Assembly: GCA_030682835.1 (NCBI GenBank)
Contig: JAUXNG010000093.1
Coordinates: forward strand, 1 to 55,902
DNA length: 55,902 bases
Reading direction: 5' to 3'
Source of the DNA: Hydrogenophaga sp.
GTDB taxonomy: Bacteria > Pseudomonadota > Gammaproteobacteria > Burkholderiales > Burkholderiaceae_C
A program made the translations under genes and the position numbers. This document shows positions 19,591-27,868 of the stretch, one piece after another (position 1 is the stretch's first letter; each line of letters opens with the position of its first letter). A model generated the notes under the pieces. The model worked only from the letters and a program-made list of their open reading frames with translations, searched no databases and was not told the origin of the DNA.

Positions 19591-20443
19591 AGGTCACCGC
19601 CTTCTGCAACTGGGCGAACATCAGGTCGAGCAGCATGCCGACCACGCCGATCAGCAGCACCGCGAAGATCACGTTGGTGAGCGAGAGGTTGTTCCACTCG
19701 TTCCACACGAAGTAGCCCACGCCCGTGCCGCCAACCAGCATCTCGGCGGCCACGATCACCAGCCAGGCAATGCCCATGCTGATGCGCATGCCGGTGAGGA
19801 TGGTGGGCGCGGCTGCCGGCAGGATCACCTGGAAGGCCTTGCGGATCGGGTTCACTTCCAGCGTGCTCGCCACGTTGAGCCATTCGCGCTTCACAGCCGA
19901 CACACCGAACGCGGTGTTGATCAGCATGGGCCACACCGAGCAGATGAAGATGACGAAGATGCCGCTCACGTCCGAGTCTTTCAGCGTGTAGAGGGCCAGC
20001 GGCATCCAGGCCAGCGGGCTGATGGGCTTCAAGACCTGCACAAACGGATCAAACGCCTTGCGCATCAGCGGCGACATGCCGATGAGGAAACCCAGCGGAA
20101 TCGCCACCGCCATGGCCAGCGCAAAGCCCAGCCCCACCCGCGCCAGTGAATGCCCGAGCTGGATGCCGATGCCCTTGTCGTTCGGGCCCTTGTCGTAGAA
20201 CGGGTCCGACAGGTGCTCCCAGCTGGCCTTGGCCACTTCGAGCGGTGGCGGGAAGCCGGTGCTCTTGGCGGCACCCGGGTCTTTGCCCATCATCCTGGCG
20301 TACTCGATCTCATCGGCCGTCATGCCGGTGGACGCGCCGCCGATGGACGGGCCGGTGGTCGAGAGCTGCCAGGCACCCACGAAGCAGACAAACAGCAGCA
20401 GCGAGACCAGCGCGGCGCGCAGGTTGAGACTGGCGGTCTTCAT
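19580..20443 (-). CDS. ABC transporter permease, nitrate/cyanate type
   Basis: 287 residues with about six membrane helices and the BPD_transp_1 EAA-loop region (E-W-L-N-V-A-S-T-L-E-V-N-P-I-R-K-A). The first helix (about 9-28) is followed by a periplasmic stretch of about 80 residues before the transport domain, as in NrtB/CmpB proteins. The ATG at 20443 is one base after the stop of the binding-protein gene; the GAGGG upstream lies inside that gene. With the ATPase and binding protein it would import cyanate or nitrate; the cyanase gene in the same row favours cyanate. Confidence 0.92.
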   Translation of the reverse strand: MKTASLNLRAALVSLLLFVCFVGAWQLSTTGPSIGGASTGMTADEIEYARMMGKDPGAAKSTGFPPPLEVAKASWEHLSDPFYDKGPNDKGIGIQLGHSLARVGLGFALAMAVAIPLGFLIGMSPLMRKAFDPFVQVLKPISPLAWMPLALYTLKDSDVSGIFVIFICSVWPMLINTAFGVSAVKREWLNVASTLEVNPIRKAFQVILPAAAPTILTGMRISMGIAWLVIVAAEMLVGGTGVGYFVWNEWNNLSLTNVIFAVLLIGVVGMLLDLMFAQLQKAVTYVE

Positions 20444-20444
20444 A

Positions 20445-21854
20445 TCAGGCGGCCCTCTGGATGGCAAAGCTCTTGAGGTATTCCTCGGGCTTGGCCGCGT
20501 CGAATTCCTTGCCCATGATCTTGTGCTTCACATAGGCGGGGCCGGCCGTGAAGGGCTGGCCCAGGTCTTTCATGTGCTTGCGGGCGTCGGTGATGAGGAA
20601 CACGCGCTCGGCCACCTGCTTGTAGTTCACGTCACCCTTGATGTAGCCCCAGCGCTTCATCTGCGTGAGCATCCACACCGCCATGCTCTGCCAGGGCATG
20701 GGATCGAAGTCGGCGCGGCCCGGCACGTTCTGGATCTTGCCCAGGCCATCGGCAAAGCGGCCGGTCAACACCTGGTTGAGCACGGCCTCGGGCTGGTTCA
20801 GGTACTGGCTGGGCGCGATCACCTTGGCAATCAGTTCGCGGTTCTTCGGGTCGCGCGCCATGGCGGCCGAGGTGAGCACGGCGCGGTACAGCGCGGCGAA
20901 GGTGTTGGGGTTCTTCTGGATGAACTCGGTGCTGGTGCCGAATGCGCAGCAGGGGTGGCCGTCCCACAGGTCTTTGGTGAGCACGTGGATGAAGCCCACT
21001 TCGTCGAACACCGCGCGCTGGTTGAACGGGTCCGGGCCGAGGAAACCGTCGATGTTGCCGGCGCGCAGGTTGGCCACCATCTCGGCCGGCGGGATCACCC
21101 GGATCTGCACATCGGTATCGGGGTTGATGCCGGCCTCGGCCAGGTAGTAGCGCAACAGGAAGTTGTGCATCGAGTAGTCGAACGGAATGCCGAACTTGAA
21201 GCCCTTCCAGTTCTTCGGATCGCGGTTGTCCTTGTGCTTCAGGGCCAGCGTGATGGCCTGGCCGTTGATGTTCTGGATGGTGGCCACGTTCATGGGGGTG
21301 GCGTTGCTGCCCAGCCCCAGGCTGATGGCCAGCGGCATGGGCGAGAGGAAGTGCGTGGCGTCGTATTCCTTGTTGATCATTTTGTCGCGCACCAGGGCCC
21401 AGCCGGCGGTCTTGGTGACTTCGACGTTGAGGCCCTGCTTCTGGTAGAAGCCCAGCGGGTGCGCCATGATCAGCGGCGTGGCGCAGGTGATCGGGATGAA
21501 GCCGATCTTCAGGTTGGTCTTCTCCAGGCTGCCCTGTTTCTCCTGCGCCATGGCCTGCAGGCTGGCCACCGGCAGCACGCTGGAGATGGCGGCCATGGCG
21601 GTTCCCTTGCCCACCGCACGCAGGAATCGGCGGCGCTGCTCGTCGTGCGGAAACAGCGCCTTCACCAGCGTGGCTTCAATGAACTCGTTGCTGTAGGCCT
21701 CGAACTCGGCGGTCTCGCTGCGCCGGCGCAACTCGACGGCCGCGCTGTCGGCCGCCACCTCGGCGTGGTGATCGGCAATCGTGTGGTCGCGTCCACAACT
21801 GCACTTCATCATCAGGGGACGGTCGGCGTTGTAGGGGTCGAAGAATTCGGACAT
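20445..21854 (-). CDS. NrtA/CmpA-family substrate-binding protein with unusual N-terminal extension
   Basis: 469 residues. The binding domain (about 110-460) resembles NrtA/CmpA proteins that bind nitrate, bicarbonate or cyanate. A twin-arginine motif R-R-R-F-L-R at 74-79 followed by a hydrophobic segment and A-M-A near 101-103 looks like a Tat signal, but it is preceded by about 70 residues containing C-S-C-G-R-D-H (18-24) and several His. So the signal is internal, or the first 70 residues stay cytoplasmic and are cut off. The ATG at 21854 has GAGG six bases upstream, so the extension is really translated. First gene of the operon, behind a sigma-54-type promoter at 21889-21904. Confidence 0.9.
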   Translation of the reverse strand: MSEFFDPYNADRPLMMKCSCGRDHTIADHHAEVAADSAAVELRRRSETAEFEAYSNEFIEATLVKALFPHDEQRRRFLRAVGKGTAMAAISSVLPVASLQAMAQEKQGSLEKTNLKIGFIPITCATPLIMAHPLGFYQKQGLNVEVTKTAGWALVRDKMINKEYDATHFLSPMPLAISLGLGSNATPMNVATIQNINGQAITLALKHKDNRDPKNWKGFKFGIPFDYSMHNFLLRYYLAEAGINPDTDVQIRVIPPAEMVANLRAGNIDGFLGPDPFNQRAVFDEVGFIHVLTKDLWDGHPCCAFGTSTEFIQKNPNTFAALYRAVLTSAAMARDPKNRELIAKVIAPSQYLNQPEAVLNQVLTGRFADGLGKIQNVPGRADFDPMPWQSMAVWMLTQMKRWGYIKGDVNYKQVAERVFLITDARKHMKDLGQPFTAGPAYVKHKIMGKEFDAAKPEEYLKSFAIQRAA

Positions 21855-21888
21855 GGCGCACCTCGTGAGTTGAAGACACGGTGTGCAT

Positions 21889-21904
21889 TGCAAGCACCGG
21901 GCCA
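21889..21904 (-). promoter_or_regulatory. Sigma-54-type promoter of the cyanate/nitrate transporter operon
   Basis: Read on the minus strand, TGGCCCGGTGCTTGCA matches TGGCACG-N4-TTGCA with one substitution (A to C at the fifth base) and keeps GG and GC ten bases apart. Transcription would start near 21878, about 24 bases before the ATG at 21854. Sigma-54 control is usual for nitrogen-source uptake genes. Confidence 0.78.
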
Positions 21905-21970
21905 GCCGGCGTGCCAGCGGGCGTCTTTTCTGCGCGGAGTCGACAATTCACCAGCGCTGGACCGACGCCC

Positions 21971-21988
21971 TGTAGGGCTGGCCCTACA
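21971..21988. promoter_or_regulatory. 18-bp palindrome, candidate binding site of the adjacent response regulator
   Basis: TGTAGGGCTGGCCCTACA has eight-base arms separated by two bases. It lies 67 bp upstream of the sigma-54 element of the transporter operon and 24 bp beyond the stop of the NarL-type regulator gene. NarL-family regulators often bind inverted heptamers two bases apart, which this fits in geometry. The assignment to that regulator is inference. Confidence 0.6.
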
Positions 21989-22011
21989 AACCGGCGGTGG
22001 CAGGCCCGTTT

Positions 22012-22686
22012 TCAGGCCGCGGGGCGTGCCCGGGCGTGTCGCTCGGCGTACAGCGCCAGCTCCACATCGTTCTTGGCGCCGGTCTTTTCCAGGATGCGAG
22101 CCCGGTAGGTGCTCACCGTGTTGGCCGCCAGGCCCAGCTGTGCACCAATTTCGCTCACGGTCTGGCCCTGCGTGAGCAGGCGGTAGACCTGGTGCTCGCG
22201 GTGCGACAGGGCCTCGGGTCCGGCCTGCGCACCCGTCTGGCCCACGGCCGATGCCAGCGCCTCGGCCGTGGCGGGGGTGACGAACACGCCGCCCGCGGCC
22301 ACCTTGCGCACGGCGGCCAGCATGTCGTCGGGGTCGGCGCTCTTGTTCAGATAGCCGCTGGCGCCCAGCTTGATGCAACGCACGGCGTATTGCTTCTCCG
22401 GGTAGGTGCTGAGCATGAGCACCGGCAGGTGCGGGTGCTCTTTCTTGAGGGCCTGCAGCACGTCCAGCCCGTCGAGCCCGGGCAGGGCAATGTCGAGCAG
22501 CACCACGTCGAGCCCCGCTCGCCCTTGCAGCGCCTGCACGCGCTCCAGCACCTCGGGACCGGTGGTGGCCTCGGCCACCACCGTCACGTCGGGCGCGTCG
22601 GCCAGCACCTGTTTGAGGCCCTCGCGCACGATGCGGTGGTCGTCGCCAATCAGCACGCGGATCGACCCGCCGATGTCGGCGCTCAT
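22012..22686 (-). CDS. NarL/FixJ-family response regulator
   Basis: 224 residues. Receiver domain (about 8-125) with acidic pair in G-D-D-H, phospho-acceptor Asp65 in L-L-D-I-A-L-P and Lys115 in N-K-S. The C-terminal LuxR-type helix-turn-helix begins L-S-H-R-E-H-Q-V-Y-R-L-L and includes A-A-N-T-V-S-T-Y-R-A-R. The ATG at 22686 overlaps the stop of the upstream kinase gene (ATGA), so the two are a cognate pair. The transporter operon starts 157 bp downstream with a palindrome in its promoter region, making this a likely local regulator. NarL-type proteins act with sigma-70 polymerase rather than sigma-54, so how it combines with the sigma-54 promoter is open. Confidence 0.92.
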   Translation of the reverse strand: MSADIGGSIRVLIGDDHRIVREGLKQVLADAPDVTVVAEATTGPEVLERVQALQGRAGLDVVLLDIALPGLDGLDVLQALKKEHPHLPVLMLSTYPEKQYAVRCIKLGASGYLNKSADPDDMLAAVRKVAAGGVFVTPATAEALASAVGQTGAQAGPEALSHREHQVYRLLTQGQTVSEIGAQLGLAANTVSTYRARILEKTGAKNDVELALYAERHARARPAA

Positions 22687-23906
22687 GCCAGCTCCTGCCC
22701 GGTGGCCACCGGCGCGGGCAACACCAGCCGCAGCGTGGCGGTGGTGCCCTGCCCGGTTGCGCTGCTGACCTCGATGTCGCCGCCGAAGTGGCGCGCGCGT
22801 TCGCGCATGCCCATGACGCCATACGCGTCGGCCGCCTCGAAGGCCTGGGCGGCGGCGCCCACGCCGTCGTCCTGCACCCGCAGCGAAAGCTCGCCCGCGT
22901 GCACGCGGATGTCCACCCGCAGGTGCCGCGCGCGGGCGTGGCGCCCCACGTTGCTCAGCATCTCCTGGAAGATGCGGAACACCGCGATGGCCAGCGGCTC
23001 GGGCGGATCGGGTGCATCGCCCAGTTCCATGCACCATTCCAGTGCCAACTCGGCCGACTGCACGAATTCCTGCGCCTGCCACTCCAGCGCCGCCCACAGG
23101 CCCTGGTGGTCGAGGATGCTGGGACGCAGGTCGGTGATGATGCGGCCCACGTTGTCCACCGCGTTCTCGATCAGGCGGCTCATGTTCTGGCACTTGCAGC
23201 GCATGCGCTCGCGCATGTCGCCGGCCGCTTCGGGGCTGCGCTGCGGCTGTTCGGACAGGCGCTTGTCCATCCAGTTCACGTCCATCTTCAGCGCCACCAG
23301 CAGGCTGCCCAGCTCGTCGTGCACCTCGCGGGCGATGCGGGTGCGCTCCTCCTCGCGCACCGCTTCCGAGCGGGCGGCCAGCTCGCGCACCTGCTTCAGC
23401 GCGGTGGCCAGCGCCTGTGTGCGCTCACTCACACGCTGCTCCAGCTCGTCCTTGGCGCGCTGCAGAGCGTCGGCCGCGCGGCGGCGCTCGGTGATGTCCA
23501 CGAAGGTGACGACCGCCCCGCGCACGGTGGCACCGTCCAGGATGGGGTGGCTGGAGTACTCGACCGGGAAGGCGGTGCCGTCGCGGCGCCAGAACACCTC
23601 GCTGTCGATGCGGCAGGGCAGGCCCTGGCGGAAGGCGTTGAAGATCGGGCACTGCGCTTCCGGGTAGGGTGAGCCGTCGGCGCGGGCGTGGTGGGTCAGC
23701 TCGTGCATGTTGCGCCCGAGCAGCTCGGCCGGCTCGAAGCCGATCATGCGGGCACCGGCCTGGTTGATGAACACGCACAGCCCGTCCAGGTCAACACCGT
23801 AGATGCCTTCGCCGGTGGAGGCCAGCAGCATCGCCAACGGGTCCTGCCAGGCGCCGGCGGCGTGGGTCGGCGGTTGTCGGAACAGGTCGTGGGCGTCGAA
23901 GGGCAT
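22683..23906 (-). CDS. Soluble PAS-domain sensor kinase (NarX/HisKA_3 type)
   Basis: 407 residues with no membrane segment. A PAS domain (about 22-142) is followed by a coiled coil (A-K-D-E-L-E-Q-R-V-S-E-R-T), a HisKA_3 domain with phospho-acceptor His196 in R-E-V-H-D-E-L-G, and an HATPase domain with N-V-G-R-H-A and M-G-M-R-E-R-A. Two Cys in the PAS domain (C86, C98) could be sensory. It overlaps the response-regulator gene by 4 bp. The signal is unknown; the transporter and cyanase genes downstream suggest a nitrogen-compound or metabolic signal. It is divergent from the cyclic-nucleotide-binding protein gene. Confidence 0.9.
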   Translation of the reverse strand: MPFDAHDLFRQPPTHAAGAWQDPLAMLLASTGEGIYGVDLDGLCVFINQAGARMIGFEPAELLGRNMHELTHHARADGSPYPEAQCPIFNAFRQGLPCRIDSEVFWRRDGTAFPVEYSSHPILDGATVRGAVVTFVDITERRRAADALQRAKDELEQRVSERTQALATALKQVRELAARSEAVREEERTRIAREVHDELGSLLVALKMDVNWMDKRLSEQPQRSPEAAGDMRERMRCKCQNMSRLIENAVDNVGRIITDLRPSILDHQGLWAALEWQAQEFVQSAELALEWCMELGDAPDPPEPLAIAVFRIFQEMLSNVGRHARARHLRVDIRVHAGELSLRVQDDGVGAAAQAFEAADAYGVMGMRERARHFGGDIEVSSATGQGTTATLRLVLPAPVATGQELA

Positions 23907-24011
23907 GCGGGTACCCAAGCAATGGATGTGCCAAAGCGGTGCATGACCTGCCGACGCGATCCACTCAACAGCGGCACAATGGGCTCCCAGCCGTCCCCTC
24001 CGCTCCTCACC

Positions 24012-24638
24012 ATGGCCCTCTTCAGCAAACTGTTTGGCACGCCGCGTGACCCGGATGCGCCCGAGTCGCGCTTGCCCGCCGAGCGCCACGCGGCCGTCAG
24101 CGCTTCGTCCAGCGCACACGAGGCGGCGCGTTTGCTGCGCGCGCCCACGGCGCTGATGCAGCTCAGCGAGGCCGAGGCGCTCACGGTGGTGAGTTTCATG
24201 CAGCCCCGCCGCTTCACCAGCGGCACGACCATCATCCGCCAGGGGGAGGCGACCGACACCGGCTTCATGGTGCTGGTGCTCAGCGGCGAGATCACGGTGG
24301 AAAACCTGATCGCGCGCCGGGTGGACCCGGTCACGGTGAACGTGCTCGGCACGGGCAGCCTGATCGGCGAGATGGCCCTGGTGGACGGCGCCGCCCGCTC
24401 GGCCACCTGCACCGCCAGCACCGACGTGCAGTGCGCCGTGCTCACCCGCGAGGCGCTGGAAACCCTGACCGCCGAGCAGCCCGCCACCGCCGCCAAGCTC
24501 ATGACCGCCGTGGCGCAGCGCCTGGCCGAGCGGCTGCGCGAGAGCATCCACAAGCAGCAGATCTACGGCAAGCTGGTGCAGACCCTGCAACAGGAGCTGG
24601 ACGCGCTCATGCCCACGCCCGGGCGGGGCTCGCGCTGA
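24012..24638 (+). CDS. Cyclic-nucleotide-binding-domain protein without DNA-binding domain
   Basis: 208 residues. The central part (about 55-165) is a cNMP-binding beta barrel: I-I-R-Q-G-E near 80, L-S-G-E-I-T-V-E, and the phosphate-binding cassette region G-S-L-I-G-E-M-A-L-V-D-G-A-A-R-S-A-T, which keeps the Glu and Arg used to hold cAMP or cGMP. A helical tail follows with no helix-turn-helix, so it is not a normal Crp/Fnr regulator; it may be a sensory adaptor. An upstream ATG (23979) in frame is possible. It sits between the kinase gene (divergent) and an ankyrin gene (convergent); no functional context is evident. Confidence 0.82.
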   Translation: MALFSKLFGTPRDPDAPESRLPAERHAAVSASSSAHEAARLLRAPTALMQLSEAEALTVVSFMQPRRFTSGTTIIRQGEATDTGFMVLVLSGEITVENLIARRVDPVTVNVLGTGSLIGEMALVDGAARSATCTASTDVQCAVLTREALETLTAEQPATAAKLMTAVAQRLAERLRESIHKQQIYGKLVQTLQQELDALMPTPGRGSR

Positions 24639-24651
24639 ACACCTCGCGCGG

Positions 24652-24987
24652 CTAGACCGGCAGCCAGCGCCACCAGAACGGCCGGCGCACGGTGCGCGCG
24701 CCCATGCTCTGCAGCCGCTGCACCAGCTCGGCATGGCCGCACCGCCGGGCCGCGTCCAGCGGCGTCAGGCCATGAAAGTCCGACACGAGGTGGGGATCGG
24801 CCCCGTGGTCCAGCAGGTGGTGGGCCACGGCCAGGTGCCCCTCCAGCACGCTGGCGACGAGCGGGGTGCACATGATCTCGGGGTGCTGGTAGTTGGGGTC
24901 CACACCTTCTCGGATGTGGTGGCTCACCAGCGCCAGGTCGCCGCTGAGCGCTGCCTGGTAGAGGTCTTTCCAGTCACCTGCCGACAT
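24652..24987 (-). CDS. Small ankyrin-repeat protein
   Basis: 111 residues with about three ankyrin repeats; T-P-L-V-A-S-V-L-E-G-H-L-A-V-A and L-T-P-L-D-A-A-R-R-C-G-H-A-E-L-V are clear matches to the T-P-L-x-x-A-x-x-x-G-H consensus. The protein ends R-R-P-F-W-W-R-W-L-P-V. I prefer the ATG at 24987 because GGGAG lies eight bases upstream; a start at 25023 lacks this. Ankyrin repeats mediate protein-protein contacts. It lies just downstream of terC on the same strand (72-bp gap) and may be in its transcript. No partner is known. Confidence 0.82.
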   Translation of the reverse strand: MSAGDWKDLYQAALSGDLALVSHHIREGVDPNYQHPEIMCTPLVASVLEGHLAVAHHLLDHGADPHLVSDFHGLTPLDAARRCGHAELVQRLQSMGARTVRRPFWWRWLPV

Positions 24988-25059
24988 CGTGCCGCTCCCG
25001 TTCGAGTGAAGTAGGAAAGCCATGGTGCCAGAGGTCGGGCCAGGCGATGCCCACCCCGC

Positions 25060-26010
25060 TCAGGTGTTGGGTGCCGTCTTGGCGCTCCAGACCATGGTGA
25101 TGGCCAGCACGCCCATCACCACGCCCAGCGACACCGCCACCGGGATCTTGAAGATGTCGATCAGCATCATCTTGCTGCCGATGAACACGAGGATGATGGC
25201 CAGACCGTAATTGAGCAGGTGAAAGCGGCTGGCCGCGGCCTGCAGCAGGAAGAACATGGCGCGCAGGCCCAGGATGGCGAACACGTTGCTGGTCAGCACG
25301 ATGAACGGGTCTTTGGTGATGGCGAAGATGGCGGGGATCGAATCCACCGCGAAGATCACGTCGGTGATGGCCACCATGGTGATCACCATCAGCAGCGGCG
25401 TGGCGATTCGCTTGCCGTTCTCCAGGGTGAAGAAGCGTTCGCCGTCGTAGTGCTTGCTGACAGGCATCAACCGGCGCAGCAGCTTCAGGGCCGCGTTCTC
25501 GTCCAGGTTTTCTTCCTCATTGGCACCGCGCCACATCTTGACGCCGGTGAGGATCAGGAAAGCGCCGAACAGGTAGAGGATCCAGTGGAACTGGTCCAGC
25601 AGCCAGGCGCCCACCAGGATCATGATGGTGCGCAGCACGATGGCGCCCAGAATGCCGAACATCAGCACCCGTTTCTGGAACGTCGGGGGCACCGCAAAGT
25701 ACGAAAAGATCAGCAGGAAGACGAAGATGTTGTCCACCGCCAGGCTCTTTTCGATCAGGTAGCCCGTGAGGAACTCCAGAGCCTTTTCATTGGCAATGGC
25801 GGTTGACCCGCTCATGTCCTTCACGGCCCACCAGAACAAGGCGTTGAACACCAGGCTCACCACCACCCAGGCCAGTGACCACTTGAGCGCCTCCTGCACG
25901 CCCACCTCGTGCGCACCCTGCTTCTTGAGCACGACAAAATCGACGAACAGCGCGACGAGCACGAACGCGACGAAAACGATCCAGAGCCACAGGGGCGCGA
26001 TGGTTTGCAT
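25060..26010 (-). CDS. TerC/Alx-family membrane metal transporter
   Basis: 316 residues with about eight or nine membrane helices. TerC-family residues include acidic positions within membrane segments: E-K-S-L-A-V-D-N-I-F-V-F near 86 and I-T-D-V-I-F-A-V-D-S-I-P-A near 211, which likely form a cation site. Relatives such as Alx and MntP-associated TerC export or load manganese. The ATG at 26010 has AAGG upstream. A yybP-ykoY (manganese) riboswitch in its leader (26044-26194) supports a manganese role, giving induction when Mn2+ rises or pH changes. Confidence 0.93.
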   Translation of the reverse strand: MQTIAPLWLWIVFVAFVLVALFVDFVVLKKQGAHEVGVQEALKWSLAWVVVSLVFNALFWWAVKDMSGSTAIANEKALEFLTGYLIEKSLAVDNIFVFLLIFSYFAVPPTFQKRVLMFGILGAIVLRTIMILVGAWLLDQFHWILYLFGAFLILTGVKMWRGANEEENLDENAALKLLRRLMPVSKHYDGERFFTLENGKRIATPLLMVITMVAITDVIFAVDSIPAIFAITKDPFIVLTSNVFAILGLRAMFFLLQAAASRFHLLNYGLAIILVFIGSKMMLIDIFKIPVAVSLGVVMGVLAITMVWSAKTAPNT

Positions 26011-26030
26011 GAATACAGGCCTTGAGGGAC

Positions 26031-26044
26031 GGTGTGGACACACC
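26031..26044 (-). promoter_or_regulatory. Hairpin between riboswitch and terC start
   Basis: The plus-strand sequence GGTGTGGACACACC makes a six-base stem around a two-base centre, with extra GAG/CTC pairing outside. On the minus-strand transcript it follows directly after the riboswitch 3' strand and ends about 20 bases before the ATG, so it is well placed as the expression platform. Confidence 0.5.
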
Positions 26045-26194
26045 CTCCAAGGTCTGGCCTGGACCCGGCGTGCGGCCGGGCCCGGGGTTTCCGGTGGCCG
26101 CTTCTGCAAGGAGGCGGACCACGTACTGACGAAAACCCCGCCCGCAGCGGCCGCGTGGTGCAGTCGTTGGCGGGCTGGTTACTCCCCTTGACGG
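26044..26194 (-). promoter_or_regulatory. yybP-ykoY (manganese) riboswitch upstream of terC
   Basis: On the minus strand the 5' strand reads CAAGGGGAGTAACC and the 3' strand GGCCAGACCTTGGA, matching the conserved L1 GGGGAGTA and 3' GACCTT elements of the yybP-ykoY class. CAAGG and CCTTG form the closing helix; GC-rich arms between them can form the inner stems. Members of this class bind Mn2+ and often precede terC/alx genes. Called from these motifs and from the gene it controls. Confidence 0.85.
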
Positions 26195-26307
26195 GAACCC
26201 GCGATTATCGGCCGGGGGCAGCCTCAGAACAAGCTGAGGAAACTTCAGGCGATACGGGAAGGTCGTGCCAGCCGGCGCTCAGCCCCACCGTACCGATAGC
26301 GAAACGC

Positions 26308-27366
26308 TCAGGCGGCTTCTTTGTAGAACATCGAGCGCCCGACCACGCGGGGCGCCTGCTTGGCCACGGCGTCGTGAATGGCGCCGATGTGCTGGGGCGT
26401 GGTGCCGCAGCAGCCGCCCACGATGTTCACCAGCCCCTCGGCCGCGAATTCGTGCAGCAGCCGGCTGGTGACCTCGGGCGTTTCGTCAAAGCCGGTGTCG
26501 CTCATGGGGTTAGGCAGGCCGGCGTTGGGGTAGCAGCTGATGAAGGTATCGCCCGCGACTTTGGCCAGTTCCTGGATGTAGGGGCGCATGAGCGTGGCGC
26601 CCAGCGCGCAGTTCAAACCCACGGCCAGCGGCTGGATGTGGCGCACGCTGGCCCAGAAGGCGGTGACGGTCTGACCGCTGAGGATGCGGCCCGAGGCGTC
26701 GGTCACAGTGCCGCTGATGATCACCGGCAGGCGCTCGCCGCTGTTCTCGAAGTACTCGTCGATCGCGAACAGCGCGGCCTTGGCGTTGAGCGTGTCGAAA
26801 ATGGTCTCGACCAGCAGCACATCACTGCCGCCTTCCACCAGCGCTTCCACCTGTTCGTAATAGGCGGCGCGCAGCTGTTCAAACGTCACGTTGCGGGCGC
26901 CGGCGTCGTTCACGTCGGGGCTGATGCTGGCGGTCTTGGGCGTGGGGCCCAGGGCGCCGGCCACGAAGCGGGGCTTGTCGGGCGTGCTGAACTTGTCGCA
27001 GGCTTCGCGGGCGATGCGGGCCGAGGCCAGGTTCATCTCGCGCGCCAGGTGCGCCATGTCGTAGTCTTCCTGCGCAATCGTGGTGGCGCCGAAGGTGTTG
27101 GTCTCGATCAGGTCGGCGCCGGCGGCCAGGTAGCCTTCGTGGATGTCGCGGATCACGTCGGGCCGGGTCAGGCTCAGCAGCTCGTTGTTGCCTTTGACGT
27201 CCTGGTGGAAGTCCTTGAAGCGCTCACCGCGGTACTGCGCCTCGCCCAGCTTGAAGCGCTGGATCATGGTGCCCATGGCGCCGTCCAGGATGGCGATGCG
27301 TTGCGACAGGATCTCGGGCAGGGCCTGGGCGCGGGTGTAGCGGACGGAGTGGGCAGGTCGGTTCAT
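26308..27366 (-). CDS. metH: Homocysteine S-methyltransferase module of methionine synthase (MetH N-terminal half)
   Basis: 352 residues forming the homocysteine-binding barrel of Met[12 protein letters not shown] near 26, I-E-T-N-T-F-G-A-T near 84, and the zinc ligands in G-L-N-C-A-L-G (one Cys) and G-G-C-C-G-T-T-P (two Cys). It matches the first ~350 residues of full-length MetH and stops where the pterin domain would begin. The other half is at 637-3387 on the same strand, about 23 kb away; together they would make the four-module enzyme. No SAH riboswitch precedes this half. The ATG at 27366 is 79 bp from the divergent rhodanese gene start. It could also use another methyl donor, but the split-enzyme reading is the simplest. 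Confidence 0.92.
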   Translation of the reverse strand: MNRPAHSVRYTRAQALPEILSQRIAILDGAMGTMIQRFKLGEAQYRGERFKDFHQDVKGNNELLSLTRPDVIRDIHEGYLAAGADLIETNTFGATTIAQEDYDMAHLAREMNLASARIAREACDKFSTPDKPRFVAGALGPTPKTASISPDVNDAGARNVTFEQLRAAYYEQVEALVEGGSDVLLVETIFDTLNAKAALFAIDEYFENSGERLPVIISGTVTDASGRILSGQTVTAFWASVRHIQPLAVGLNCALGATLMRPYIQELAKVAGDTFISCYPNAGLPNPMSDTGFDETPEVTSRLLHEFAAEGLVNIVGGCCGTTPQHIGAIHDAVAKQAPRVVGRSMFYKEAA

Positions 27367-27445
27367 CGCCCGATTGTAGGAAACGCCACCCCGGGCGCCG
27401 CCCGCCGCTGGGGCAGCCCCCGCGAATTCCCCGACAATACCGGCC

Positions 27446-27865
27446 ATGACCAACCTCTCCCCCCAGGACGCCTGGGCCTGGCTACAAGAGCAACGCGCGA
27501 GCAGCGCCGCCAAGGGCCGCCCAGCGCCGCTGTTTGTCGACGTGCGCATGGAGATCGAATCGCTCTACGTGGGGCGCCCGCCCGAGGTGGAGAACATTCC
27601 CTGGTACGAATACCCCGACCTCACGCCCGACCCGGCCCGCTTTGCCGCGGCCGTGGAGCGCGAGGCGGGCGACCGGCAGCGCCCCATCCTTCTGATCTGC
27701 CGCAGTGGCAAGCGCACGCAGGAAGCGGGCGCGGCGCTCGAAGCCGCCGGCTTCACCCAGGTGGCGCATGTGGTCCACGGCTTCGAGGGCGACCTGAACG
27801 ACGATTTCAAGCGCTCCAGCATCAACGGCTGGCGCCATGCCGGCCTGCCGTGGGAGCAGATGTAG
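27446..27865 (+). CDS. Single-domain rhodanese
   Basis: 139 residues with one rhodanese domain. Active-site loop I-C-R-S-G-K-R-T near residues 90-97 has the nucleophilic Cys; V-D-V-R-M-E-I near 31 corresponds to the conserved D-V-R. No signal peptide, so cytoplasmic. It may carry sulfane sulfur to an acceptor. It ends three bases before the recQ start on the same strand, so the two are likely co-transcribed; a functional link with RecQ is not known. Divergent from the homocysteine methyltransferase gene. Confidence 0.9.
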   Translation: MTNLSPQDAWAWLQEQRASSAAKGRPAPLFVDVRMEIESLYVGRPPEVENIPWYEYPDLTPDPARFAAAVEREAGDRQRPILLICRSGKRTQEAGAALEAAGFTQVAHVVHGFEGDLNDDFKRSSINGWRHAGLPWEQM

Positions 27866-27868
27866 CCG

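Noticed and set aside
20229..22175. A 648-codon plus-strand frame opposite the binding-protein gene.
   Set aside because: Antisense to a recognisable NrtA-type gene; no domain of its own.
22012..23193. A 393-codon minus-strand frame that would join the response regulator to an N-terminal extension.
   Set aside because: The extra part overlaps the kinase gene in another frame; the ATG at 22686, overlapping the kinase stop, is the natural start.
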